64,000 nucleotides of DNA from Cuneatibacter sp. NSJ-177 (GTDB taxonomy: Bacteria; Bacillota; Clostridia; Lachnospirales; Lachnospiraceae). The notes beneath the pieces were generated by a model, which was given only the letters and a program-made list of their open reading frames with translations, did not search any database and was not told the DNA's origin. The position numbers were made by a program, and so were the translations under genes. The stretch spans positions 1-64,000 of the forward strand of contig NZ_JALIFO010000001.1 of assembly GCF_022867805.1 (NCBI RefSeq). The letters are read 5' to 3'. Shown here piece by piece: positions 1-8,113 of the stretch (position 1 is the stretch's first letter; the number at the start of each line of letters is the position of its first letter).

Positions 1-120
1 TCCAAAAGTTTAGATTTTCCCACAATGCTTATCTTTTGGTCTTTGGTTCGGAATAGTGTAGTGCTGGCGGTCTATCTCTTGTTTTCGGTTGCTTGCTTCC
101 TTACCGTACATGAGCATTTC
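1..120 (-). other. Foreign-looking sequence at the left edge
   Basis: Reading the - strand, the DUF4214 coding frame of the next gene loses all similarity to its family at about position 115-120 and stops at 72. A different - strand frame stays open across the same stretch and ends at a TAA at 12-10. Its peptide is charged and contains KQEIDRQHY and PNQRPKDKH, so it resembles the tail of a real protein. I do not recognise it. It could be the end of an inserted element or a recombination joint; the rest lies outside the window. Confidence 0.3.
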
Positions 121-1811
121 TGGCGGGTAGTAAGCAGGGTTCTCCAATACGCCCACCCTCCATCGTCAGGTGTTCGGCCTAAAACATTTTGATATAAACG
201 AACAATAAAGCCATCAACTCCATCAGTAGGGTAGACTGGTTCGGATTCGGCTACCGTAATTTGACAGGTCGCTTTCAGATTCCCCATCTGAGCGGTAATC
301 TCCGCTTGACCAAACTGTAATGCTGTAATTGTTCCATTTTCTACTTTCACAATTTCAGGATTGCTACTTGACCAAGTGATTTTTTTTGAGTCAGTCGTAT
401 CGAACGGAGAATAGGATACTACTAGCTGGGCGGAAGTATGAAGATCCATTGACATTGCAGCAGGGTCGAGGGTCAAAGTTTGTATTGGCTTTCTTTCAGC
501 TTCTGTATCGTCTAGGATGACCTCTAAAATTTCTTGAGCAGGATTTTCACTGGAAGGGGCCAGAAGGCAGTAAGAGCGAAACGTATTGCATCCGGTTGCG
601 TCTAATTGAAACGATAACTCCCCCTTTAAATTGTGAACATAGAAAGTAACTTGATTGCCATCTATCAAAAAATCATTGGTTGGTTGTTCATTGATTTTTA
701 ATGTTTCTTCTAAAAAGTGTACCTGATCAGGTAGAAAAATAGTAAGTTCTCTAGGAGAATCTGGTTGACTGCTTGGATTAAATTCATAGCATAGGTCAAG
801 TGTCAAGACTCCATGCTCGTTTTTATTGATACGATAATAGCAGCCGGAATGATTCAACTGCTGATTCTCAAAGGCTGGATAGGATCCATCTAAAATATGG
901 ATAGGCATGTCCTGCTCGATTGCATAGAGTGTAGCAGCCGAGTACTTATCGGCATAGATTGTGACATTGTTACTGTTTGAAAATGTGTCAGACGAAATTT
1001 CGGTAACTGTTTGTGGAATCGTGATTTTTGTTAAAGCATCACAGTTAGCAAATGCCTGGCTCCCAATTTTTTTCATACCGTTCGGAAGCGAAACCTGAGA
1101 TAGATTGGAACAATTTTGAAAAGAACTGGAACCTATTTCTTCCAATCCATCCTGAATCGTTAGCTGGTTTAGGCCGGTACAGTTCTCGAATAAGTGATCA
1201 ATCACTTTCCCTGCACCTTCCTCAAAGGAGATGTCACTCAATGCGCCAGACTGAGTGAATGGGGCTTCGGCTTGCTGTAAGCTTTGGGGAATTTGGACAT
1301 GATTCAAATTGTCGCAATAGCCGAAGGCACTCTCTCCTAAATGCTCCAAATTTGATGGCAAAACAATACGTTCCAGATTAGAGCAATGGTTAAAAGCACC
1401 GGTTTGGATATCACGAAGACTATTGGGAAAAATAATTTCGCCCTCTAAGCCTGTGTAACGGAAGGCTGAAGATTGTATTGTGTGCAAAATGTTGGTATCA
1501 AATGAGAGTCGTTTGAGTTTACTATAATTAGCAAAAGCGCTTGCACCAATCTCATAAACATTTCTCTTGTCATATGTAACAGAATTATAAATTTCACTAG
1601 AATGAATTTCTAGTTCTTCCACGGAACCAACCACTCCTGTAATTACACCATCTTCTGTAATTTTATATGTTAGAGCGCCATAACTGTCTCCCTGTACTTC
1701 TGTCCATTCGCCATTGAGCGTTTCCTCCTCTGCTTTTTCCGGTATGATTTCCATTCCTGCTGAAAATGTAACTGTGCCAGCTAGTAAAATAGCTATTCCT
1801 GCTTTCCACAT
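72..1811 (-). CDS. Secreted leucine-rich-repeat (BspA-like) surface protein with Ig-like domain, C-terminally truncated
   Basis: A 579-residue exported protein. Residues 1-20 are a short signal peptide. Residues about 85-290 carry BspA/Treponema-type leucine-rich repeats (recurring forms such as IGSSSFQNCSNL and IGSQAFANCDAL). Residues about 445-523 are a bacterial Ig-like Big2 domain (ITWSSSNPEIVKV, GTITALQFG). From about residue 533 a DUF4214 repeat begins (FIVRLYQNVLGRTPDD, then YW) but breaks off after roughly 35 residues, where the family would continue with a GF..S.E segment. Full relatives in this window carry four or six such half-repeats. The ATG at 1811 follows AGGAGGGG. The role is probably adhesion or surface display; the truncation suggests a damaged or rearranged copy. 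Confidence 0.8.
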   Translation of the reverse strand: MWKAGIAILLAGTVTFSAGMEIIPEKAEEETLNGEWTEVQGDSYGALTYKITEDGVITGVVGSVEELEIHSSEIYNSVTYDKRNVYEIGASAFANYSKLKRLSFDTNILHTIQSSAFRYTGLEGEIIFPNSLRDIQTGAFNHCSNLERIVLPSNLEHLGESAFGYCDNLNHVQIPQSLQQAEAPFTQSGALSDISFEEGAGKVIDHLFENCTGLNQLTIQDGLEEIGSSSFQNCSNLSQVSLPNGMKKIGSQAFANCDALTKITIPQTVTEISSDTFSNSNNVTIYADKYSAATLYAIEQDMPIHILDGSYPAFENQQLNHSGCYYRINKNEHGVLTLDLCYEFNPSSQPDSPRELTIFLPDQVHFLEETLKINEQPTNDFLIDGNQVTFYVHNLKGELSFQLDATGCNTFRSYCLLAPSSENPAQEILEVILDDTEAERKPIQTLTLDPAAMSMDLHTSAQLVVSYSPFDTTDSKKITWSSSNPEIVKVENGTITALQFGQAEITAQMGNLKATCQITVAESEPVYPTDGVDGFIVRLYQNVLGRTPDDGGWAYWRTLLTTRQKCSCTVRKQATENKR

Positions 1812-2112
1812 AAATTCCCCTCCTAATGAAAATTATCCTAAAGATTTAATAATTATAACACGTAATGGAGGAATGTTCAATATTGTGGAAAGAATAAAAT
1901 GTAATGTGCTGATTTCAAATATTACAAAGAATATTCAAAAATAGTTGACTAATTGTCGCGGTAAGGCTCATTGTCTGAGTGAACATCAGGCAATGAGCTA
2001 GATGATACCATTTCAAAAAAATAAACCGTTGCAAATCCCGCCCAATATGCTATTCTATAGTATGATATACTTTCTACTATATTGCGCAAAATTAGGAAGG
2101 TTTTGAATCAGT
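1812..2112. other. Divergent intergenic region
   Basis: About 300 nt between the leucine-rich-repeat gene and the exporter operon. The left part holds the - strand promoter above. On the + strand a weak promoter is possible (TTGCAA at 2029-2034 with TATTCT or TATGAT near 2051-2066), but spacing is not ideal. AGGAAGG at 2094-2100 is the likely ribosome binding site for the permease. Nothing else is recognised. Confidence 0.5.
1852..1880 (-). promoter_or_regulatory. Sigma-A-like promoter of the leucine-rich-repeat gene
   Basis: On the - strand TTGAAC (1880-1875) is followed after 17 nt by TATAAT (1857-1852), with a TGT extended -10. The predicted RNA starts about 35 nt before the ATG at 1811. 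Confidence 0.7.
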
Positions 2113-2931
2113 ATGAAAACGTTGAAAGAGTTATACGCCTATCGCCAGATGATTTTTAGCCTGGTCAAAAAGGAGCTGCGGGGCCGCTATAAGGGCTCGG
2201 CGCTTGGTTTTCTGTGGACCTTTATCAATCCTTTACTGCAGATGGCAGTGTACGGTCTGGTCTTTTCTTTTCTGCTGGGAAGTGATATCCCCAAATATTA
2301 CCTTCATCTTTTTGTGGCCTTGGTGCCATGGTTGTTTTTTTCCGCATCCTTGACCGGCGGTTCTGTCAGTGTGATTGCATCCAAAGATATGGTGAAAAAA
2401 ATCTACTTTCCCAGGGAAATCATGCCGATCTCCTATGTGACCAGCGCCTTTGTCAATATGGCACTTTGTTTTTTAGTGATTTTTGCTGTTATGCTTCTAG
2501 GAGGGACCGTTCCTCCAGAGGGCGAGCAGTTTCAAATTACATCCTTACTCTATCTTCCTATTATAATGTTGGTTGAGTATGTATTGGCACTGGGAGGAGC
2601 CTTACTGACCTCGGCTCTTACTGTGTATTTCCGCGATCTGGAGCATATTTTGGGGATCCTGACTATGGCATGGATGTACCTAACGCCTATTTTGTATTCC
2701 GTTGATTTGGTTAAAAATCAGTTGATTGCCCATGGTATGGAACATTTATATTGGCTGTATTGCTTAAATCCGATGACCCCAATCACAATTGCTTTTCGTG
2801 ATATTATGTATTATGGCCAGGCACCGCATCTGAACACTTTGGTGAATGCAGCGGTACTGGGTTTGGTTTTCCTGGTTTTCGGTTATGCTGTTTTCCGGAA
2901 ACTGCAGAAAGGTTTTGCGGAGGAGCTTTAA
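2113..2931 (+). CDS. wzm: ABC-2 type polysaccharide exporter, permease (Wzm/TagG type)
   Basis: A 272-residue integral membrane protein of the ABC2_membrane family with about six membrane spans. The N-terminal KKELRGRYKGS followed by LGFLW and INPL is the hallmark of Wzm/TagG/RfbA permeases that move undecaprenyl-linked polysaccharide across the membrane. The KKIYFPREI segment is the usual coupling region. It is the first gene of a long + strand block and is followed immediately by its ATPase, whose start lies 1 nt after the stop codon. With Wzt it would flip a lipid-linked glycan made by the glycosyltransferases downstream. The family call is secure; the exact cargo is inferred. Confidence 0.92.
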   Translation: MKTLKELYAYRQMIFSLVKKELRGRYKGSALGFLWTFINPLLQMAVYGLVFSFLLGSDIPKYYLHLFVALVPWLFFSASLTGGSVSVIASKDMVKKIYFPREIMPISYVTSAFVNMALCFLVIFAVMLLGGTVPPEGEQFQITSLLYLPIIMLVEYVLALGGALLTSALTVYFRDLEHILGILTMAWMYLTPILYSVDLVKNQLIAHGMEHLYWLYCLNPMTPITIAFRDIMYYGQAPHLNTLVNAAVLGLVFLVFGYAVFRKLQKGFAEEL

Positions 2932-2932
2932 A

Positions 2933-4225
2933 ATGGAACAGGGCTATGTAATAGAAGTGAAAGACGTCACGAAAAAATTCAAAGTGTATTATGATAAAGG
3001 ATCCCAACTGAAAGAGCGTTTATTATTCCGCAGCCGGAACCGATATGAAGAAAGATGGGTACTGAATGGGATCAGTTTCAAGGTAAAACAGGGTGAAGCG
3101 ATTGGGCTGGTCGGTCATAACGGTTGTGGGAAAAGTACAACTCTAAAGCTATTGACGAAAATCATCTATCCGGACTCCGGTACGATTGAAATGAAAGGGC
3201 GTGTTTCCAGCTTGCTGGAATTGGGGGCTGGCTTTCATCCCGATATGAGCGGTAGAGAGAATATCTATACAAATGCGTCAATATTCGGTCTCACCAAAAA
3301 AGAGATTGATGAACGGATGGAGGATATTATTGCCTTTTCAGAACTGGAGGAGTTTTTGGACAACCCGGTTCGAACGTATTCATCCGGAATGTATATGCGT
3401 TTGGCTTTCTCCGTGGCGATCAATGTGGATGCCGACATTTTATTGATTGATGAAATTTTGGCGGTTGGTGATGCGAATTTTCAGGCAAAGTGTTTTGATA
3501 AACTGATGGAGATCAAAAAACAAGGCACTACCATCGTGATTGTATCCCATGCATTAAACCAGATTGAGCAGATTTGCGATCGATCGATCTGGATCCAAGA
3601 TGGGAAGATTTTGGCGGAAGGCAGTCCGAGAGATGTTCACCCACAATATCTTGAATTTATGGGAGCGCTGCGCCAGGAAGTGGCAGACAAAGAAAAGGGC
3701 CGGCAGGAAGCAAAAGAAAAAGTACAGGAGTCGGAAAAGGAGCGAAAACGGTGGGGGAATCGCTTTGCAGAAATTACGGAGGTAACTTTGAAAAATGAGT
3801 CTGGTGAACCTCAAAGCGTTTTTTCAACCGGGGAATCGTTTTGGATTGAGCTGAAATACACGGTCCATCAGACTGTCGAAGACGCTGTTTTTGGTTTTGG
3901 GATATTTCGGAATGACGGCGTGCAATGCTATGGTACAAACACTCGGATTGATCAGACGCCGGAGTTTGATTTGACAGAAAGCGGATCAGCCCGTTATCAC
4001 CTGGAACATATTAATTTTTTGCCAGGGAAGTATTTGATTGACGTAACAATTGAGTTGGGCGATGGAATACCGGTGGATTACTACCGGGAAGTGGCAACTT
4101 TGGAAGTCTATTCTGTAGTGCGGGATGCAGGGGTAGCCAGGATTCCGCACCAGTGGGAATTTTTGGGGAATACATGGGAAGGCAAGGAGGATTCTGGGAA
4201 TGACAGAGACAATGCAGCCAATTGA
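2933..4225 (+). CDS. wzt: ABC polysaccharide exporter, ATP-binding protein with C-terminal glycan-binding domain (Wzt type)
   Basis: A 430-residue ATPase. Walker A is GHNGCGKST at about residues 61-69, the signature is YSSGM at 149-153, and Walker B is ILLIDE at 169-174. After a charged, helical linker (about 245-275) comes a beta-rich C-terminal domain of about 150 residues, like the Wzt C-terminal domain that recognises the finished, capped end of the exported O-polysaccharide. The start was set at 2933: the ATG overlaps the end of the permease and has GGAGG upstream. A longer frame from 2846 lies inside the permease. The extra domain suggests that polymer length or end structure is checked before export, as in ABC-dependent O9a/A-band systems. 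Confidence 0.92.
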   Translation: MEQGYVIEVKDVTKKFKVYYDKGSQLKERLLFRSRNRYEERWVLNGISFKVKQGEAIGLVGHNGCGKSTTLKLLTKIIYPDSGTIEMKGRVSSLLELGAGFHPDMSGRENIYTNASIFGLTKKEIDERMEDIIAFSELEEFLDNPVRTYSSGMYMRLAFSVAINVDADILLIDEILAVGDANFQAKCFDKLMEIKKQGTTIVIVSHALNQIEQICDRSIWIQDGKILAEGSPRDVHPQYLEFMGALRQEVADKEKGRQEAKEKVQESEKERKRWGNRFAEITEVTLKNESGEPQSVFSTGESFWIELKYTVHQTVEDAVFGFGIFRNDGVQCYGTNTRIDQTPEFDLTESGSARYHLEHINFLPGKYLIDVTIELGDGIPVDYYREVATLEVYSVVRDAGVARIPHQWEFLGNTWEGKEDSGNDRDNAAN

Positions 4226-4631
4226 TGTGGAAAAAATTATGGAAGAGATCCGGGCGGAGATAAAAGCAAAGGGATATGATAATACGATGCTGAGCTTTCG
4301 GGATGTGGACGGGACAGAGAAGCTAAACCGTATGCAGATGGAGGTGAAGTTTAATTTAAATGAGCTGGAATACCATGTACAGCAGGTAAATCTGCGCAGC
4401 CATGTAGAGTGGTATCATCAGGTGGAAGGGGGAAAACTGGCGAATCTGTTCAAAAAAGTGATCCGTAAGCTGACTCGGTTTATGATCATTCCCGTTGTGG
4501 AGGAGCAGAATGCACAAAATGAAGCCGTGTTTGACGCTCTTAATCAATTGCTCGCTTATGTGAAGGAACAGGAGGATGTCATTACTGATTTGCAGCGGCA
4601 GTTGGAGGAAGAAAAGAAAGAAACGAAATAG
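4200..4631 (+). CDS. Small coiled-coil protein of the polysaccharide cluster
   Basis: A 143-residue soluble, highly charged protein with no signal peptide. The N-terminus (IDVEKIMEEIRAEIKAKGY) resembles the leader segment found on many glycan-modifying enzymes in clostridial O-antigen-like loci. The C-terminal 30 residues (LLAYVKEQEDVITDLQRQLEEE) are a probable coiled coil. It overlaps the ATPase gene by 26 nt and is followed 12 nt later by the first glycosyltransferase, so it is translationally coupled with the export and assembly genes. I do not recognise a catalytic domain. A scaffold or chain-length role, holding glycosyltransferases together, is inference only. Confidence 0.7.
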   Translation: MTETMQPIDVEKIMEEIRAEIKAKGYDNTMLSFRDVDGTEKLNRMQMEVKFNLNELEYHVQQVNLRSHVEWYHQVEGGKLANLFKKVIRKLTRFMIIPVVEEQNAQNEAVFDALNQLLAYVKEQEDVITDLQRQLEEEKKETK

Positions 4632-4643
4632 AGGGGACAAGCT

Positions 4644-5717
4644 TTGAAAATCATTCAGATTCTAACAACCATATCTTTTGGCGATGCAGTCAGCAACGAT
4701 ACGATTGCTCTGCGGGATGCCTTGCTGCAGATGGGATATGAGACGGCGATTTATGCGGAGAATATTGATCCGCGTCTTCCAAAAGGAACGGCAAAAAAGG
4801 TGAAATACATGCCCCCGCTTGGAAAGGACGATGTGATCTTATACCACCTTTCGACTGGCACGGAGCTAAATTATAAAGTGGCAAAATATCAGACAAAAAA
4901 AATACTTGTCTATCACAGCGTTACTCCGCCGGAATTCTTTCTCCCTTATAGTCAAGCAGCTGCTCAGCTTTGCCAATATGGGCTCGATGGGGCAAAGTAT
5001 CTGGCGGATAAGATGGATTATTGTCTGGCGGATTCTGAGTTTAATAAGAACGATCTTTTGGAGATGGGATATCAATGCCCGGTTGACGTGCTTCCTATTT
5101 TGATTGCTTTTGAAGATTATAAGAAGGCACCAAGCCGGAAGGTGTTGAGAAAATACCGTACGGAAGGGACCAATATCCTTTTTACCGGACGGATTGCCCC
5201 CAATAAACGCCAGGAAGATGTAATAGCGGCTTTTTATCATTATAAGAAATACTATGACCCCAAGGCCCGCTTGTTTTTGGTAGGATCCTATGCCGGGATG
5301 GAAAGTTATTACGCAAAGCTCTGGAGTTATGTCGAGGAACTTGGCGTGCAGGATGTCTATTTTACCGGACATATTAAATTTGATGAGATCTTGGCTTACT
5401 ACCATCTTGCAGATGTCTTTCTCTGCACCAGTGAACACGAAGGTTTCTGCGTCCCCCTGGTGGAGGCCATGTATTTTCAGGTACCTGTTATCGCCTATGA
5501 TTGTGCTGCGATTGGAGGAACCTTAGGCGGAAGTGGCCTTTTGGTATCGGACAAAGATCCGTTACTCTTAGCCGGTGCAGTGAACCGGCTGAGAACGGAT
5601 GACGAGCTCCGAAATGCGATACTGGAGAATCAGAAAATTCGTTTGCAAAGTTTCGAGCAAAGTCGGGTAAAGGCTCAATTTGTAGATTATCTGACAGGAT
5701 TTTTGAAAGGAAAATAG
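4644..5717 (+). CDS. Glycosyltransferase family 4
   Basis: A 357-residue cytoplasmic GT-B enzyme. The C-terminal half has FTGRIAPNKRQEDVI, the usual start of the nucleotide-sugar binding domain. It also has the E-x7-E motif in EHEGFCVPLVEAM, which contacts the donor. The start is TTG at 4644 after GAGGGG at 4631-4636. It probably uses GDP-mannose or GDP-rhamnose made by ManC, Gmd and the reductase in the same block to extend the lipid-linked chain. Donor and linkage cannot be read from the sequence. Confidence 0.88.
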   Translation: MKIIQILTTISFGDAVSNDTIALRDALLQMGYETAIYAENIDPRLPKGTAKKVKYMPPLGKDDVILYHLSTGTELNYKVAKYQTKKILVYHSVTPPEFFLPYSQAAAQLCQYGLDGAKYLADKMDYCLADSEFNKNDLLEMGYQCPVDVLPILIAFEDYKKAPSRKVLRKYRTEGTNILFTGRIAPNKRQEDVIAAFYHYKKYYDPKARLFLVGSYAGMESYYAKLWSYVEELGVQDVYFTGHIKFDEILAYYHLADVFLCTSEHEGFCVPLVEAMYFQVPVIAYDCAAIGGTLGGSGLLVSDKDPLLLAGAVNRLRTDDELRNAILENQKIRLQSFEQSRVKAQFVDYLTGFLKGK

Positions 5718-5720
5718 GCT

Positions 5721-6914
5721 GTGAAAAAGAAAATTGCTTTTGTGGTTCAACGATATGGATTGGAAGTAAATGGCGGAGCGGAGTTACATTGCCGCCAGTT
5801 GGCGGAGCATATGGCGGAGCAATATGAAGTGGAAATCATCACGACAAAGGCAATTGATTATATTACCTGGAAGAACGAGTATGATATGGACGAAGAAACG
5901 ATCCATGGGCTTTTGGTACGCCGTTTTCCGGTAGAAAAAGAACGAAACATAAAAAAATTTAATTTGCTTTCCGAAAAGGTCCTCTCCGGAAAAGGTTCTG
6001 AAAAGGAAAATCTCCGCTGGATGGAAGAGCAGGGACCATATTCTACACAGCTTGTTCATTACGTTGAGGCTCACCAAGGCGATTATGCCGCCATTCTCTT
6101 TTTTACTTATTTATATTATACCACATTTACCGCCTTACCAAAGGTAAAGGAAAAAGCGATTTTGATCCCTACCGCCCATGATGAACCACCGATCTACCTC
6201 CCTATCTTTGAAGACTTTTTCCGTTCTCCAAAAGGAATTTTTTACAATACGGAACAAGAAAAAGCGTTTGTTGAAGAAAAGTTCCAGAATGATTTTATTT
6301 GGAATAACGATGGACAAGGGGGAGTGGGAGTAGAATGCCCTGCGGATGTTGATGCAGATCGTTTCCGAAAGAAAAGAGGCATTGAGAATTATTTGATCTA
6401 TATCGGCCGTATCGATGAATCAAAGGGGTGCGGGGCTTTATTCCAATATTTCTCTGAATATAAAAAACGAAATCCCGGTAATTTGGAATTAGTCTTAATG
6501 GGAAAGCCAGTGATGGAGGTGCCTCAGCGTGAGGATCTGCATAGTCTGGGATTTGTAGATGACTCGGAAAAGTTTGATGGGATTGCCGGGGCAAAAGCAT
6601 TGATTTTGCCTTCAAAATACGAGAGTCTTTCCATGGTGGTTTTGGAAGCCATGAACCTTGGGATTCCAGTGATTGTCAACGGTGCCTGTGAGGTGTTGAA
6701 GGGCCATTGCTTGAGGAGCGACGGAGGTTTTTATTACCAGAATTATTTCGAGTTCGAAGGAGAAATCAATTATTTACTGCAGCATGAGGATATTCGAAGA
6801 CAGATGGGAGAGAATGGAATCACATATGTCAAGGAAAATTATCAGTGGGAGTCGATCTGCAGACGTTTGGGTGAACTGATCGAACAAGTTGCGGAAGAAG
6901 GGCAATTAGCATGA
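5721..6914 (+). CDS. Glycosyltransferase family 4 (first of a paralogous pair)
   Basis: A 397-residue GT4 enzyme with a GTG start 3 nt after the previous stop. The N-terminal VNGGAELHCRQLAEHM segment is the acceptor-side glycine-rich loop. The donor side has YIGRIDESKGCGALF and the E-x7-E motif in YESLSMVVLEAM. It aligns along its length with the next gene: both have GGAEL near residue 20, an (I/V)RRF(P/R)V segment, a YFxEYKKRN segment and the same C-terminal layout. This points to duplication within the locus. The two may add the same sugar in different linkages or act one after the other. Confidence 0.88.
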   Translation: MKKKIAFVVQRYGLEVNGGAELHCRQLAEHMAEQYEVEIITTKAIDYITWKNEYDMDEETIHGLLVRRFPVEKERNIKKFNLLSEKVLSGKGSEKENLRWMEEQGPYSTQLVHYVEAHQGDYAAILFFTYLYYTTFTALPKVKEKAILIPTAHDEPPIYLPIFEDFFRSPKGIFYNTEQEKAFVEEKFQNDFIWNNDGQGGVGVECPADVDADRFRKKRGIENYLIYIGRIDESKGCGALFQYFSEYKKRNPGNLELVLMGKPVMEVPQREDLHSLGFVDDSEKFDGIAGAKALILPSKYESLSMVVLEAMNLGIPVIVNGACEVLKGHCLRSDGGFYYQNYFEFEGEINYLLQHEDIRRQMGENGITYVKENYQWESICRRLGELIEQVAEEGQLA

Positions 6915-8110
6915 AGAAATTGGGTTTTGTGATCCCTTGGTTTGGGAAAAAAATATCCGGTGGAGCAGAGTTGGAGTTGAAAGGGCTGGCGGAGCACTTA
7001 AATGCGGCAGGGGTAGAAGTGGAGATTTTGGCTACTTGCGTGAAAGAATTTTCTGCGGATTGGAATCAAAATTATTATCCGGAAGGTGTCGAAGTGGTGA
7101 ACGGTATTCCTGTTCGCCGGTTTCGGGTCAGAAAAAGGGATACGCAGGCCTTTGATGGGGTGAACTATAAGCTGTTAAACCAGATTCCACTCTCGTCCCG
7201 TGAGGAAGAAATCTATGCGAAGGAGATGGTGAATAGTCCAGATCTCTATGCGTATTTAAAAGAAAAGCAAGAGGAATATGGTGCTTATATTTTTATTCCA
7301 TATATGTTTGGAACAACCTACTATGGAGTACAGGTTTGTCCGCAAAAAACAGTGATGATACCCTGCTTCCATGATGAAAGCTATGCGCACATGGAAATTT
7401 TCAAATCAGTATTTTCCAAAGTGGCCGGTATGCTGTTTTTGGCGCAGCCGGAGTGTGATCTTGCCCATCGCCTATTTGATTTGAGTCGGGTGAAAACAGA
7501 AGTGATGGGCGCTGGCGTGGATACAAATATGCAGTGCGATGCCAGGCGATTTCGGGAGAAATATAACATCCGCTCTCCCTTTATTCTTTATGCCGGCAGA
7601 AAAGATGCAGGGAAAAATGTAGACACCTTGGTAAAGTATTTTGCGGAATATAAAAAGAGAAATTCATCGGATCTAAAGTTAGTTTTGATCGGCGGAGGGA
7701 AAATAGAAATTCCACAAGCCATGAAAGGCGAAATTCTGGATCTGGGATTTTTACCACTTCAGGATAAAGTGGATGCCTATGGAGCGAGTACGTTCCTGTG
7801 TCAGCCTTCTAAAATGGAGAGTTTTTCACTGGTAATCATGGAGAGCTGGCTGGGGAGGAGACCCGTTTTGGTTTATGAAGGTTGTGAAGTGACGACGCAT
7901 TTTGCAAAGTGTTCCCATGGAGGGCTATATTTTGCAAATTTCTTTGATTTTGAGGGCTGCGTCAACTATTTTATGCAGAACCCGGTTATAGCAAATCAGA
8001 TGGGAGAAGAGGGCCGCCGGTTTGTGCTGGAGAATTTTTCCTGGGAGGTAATTGTGAACAAATTCTGTGCCTTCATGGAAAATCTTGTTGGTTCCGATCA
8101 AGGCAGGTGA
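6911..8110 (+). CDS. Glycosyltransferase family 4 (second of a paralogous pair)
   Basis: A 399-residue GT4 enzyme overlapping the previous gene by 4 nt (ATGA), a sign of coupled translation. Features are GGAELELKGLAEHL near the N-terminus, LYAGRKDAGKNVDTL at the start of the donor domain, and the E-x7-E motif in MESFSLVIMES. It is a diverged paralogue of the gene before it. It probably acts in the cytoplasm on the lipid-linked polysaccharide precursor. Confidence 0.88.
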   Translation: MKKLGFVIPWFGKKISGGAELELKGLAEHLNAAGVEVEILATCVKEFSADWNQNYYPEGVEVVNGIPVRRFRVRKRDTQAFDGVNYKLLNQIPLSSREEEIYAKEMVNSPDLYAYLKEKQEEYGAYIFIPYMFGTTYYGVQVCPQKTVMIPCFHDESYAHMEIFKSVFSKVAGMLFLAQPECDLAHRLFDLSRVKTEVMGAGVDTNMQCDARRFREKYNIRSPFILYAGRKDAGKNVDTLVKYFAEYKKRNSSDLKLVLIGGGKIEIPQAMKGEILDLGFLPLQDKVDAYGASTFLCQPSKMESFSLVIMESWLGRRPVLVYEGCEVTTHFAKCSHGGLYFANFFDFEGCVNYFMQNPVIANQMGEEGRRFVLENFSWEVIVNKFCAFMENLVGSDQGR

Positions 8111-8113
8111 GAT

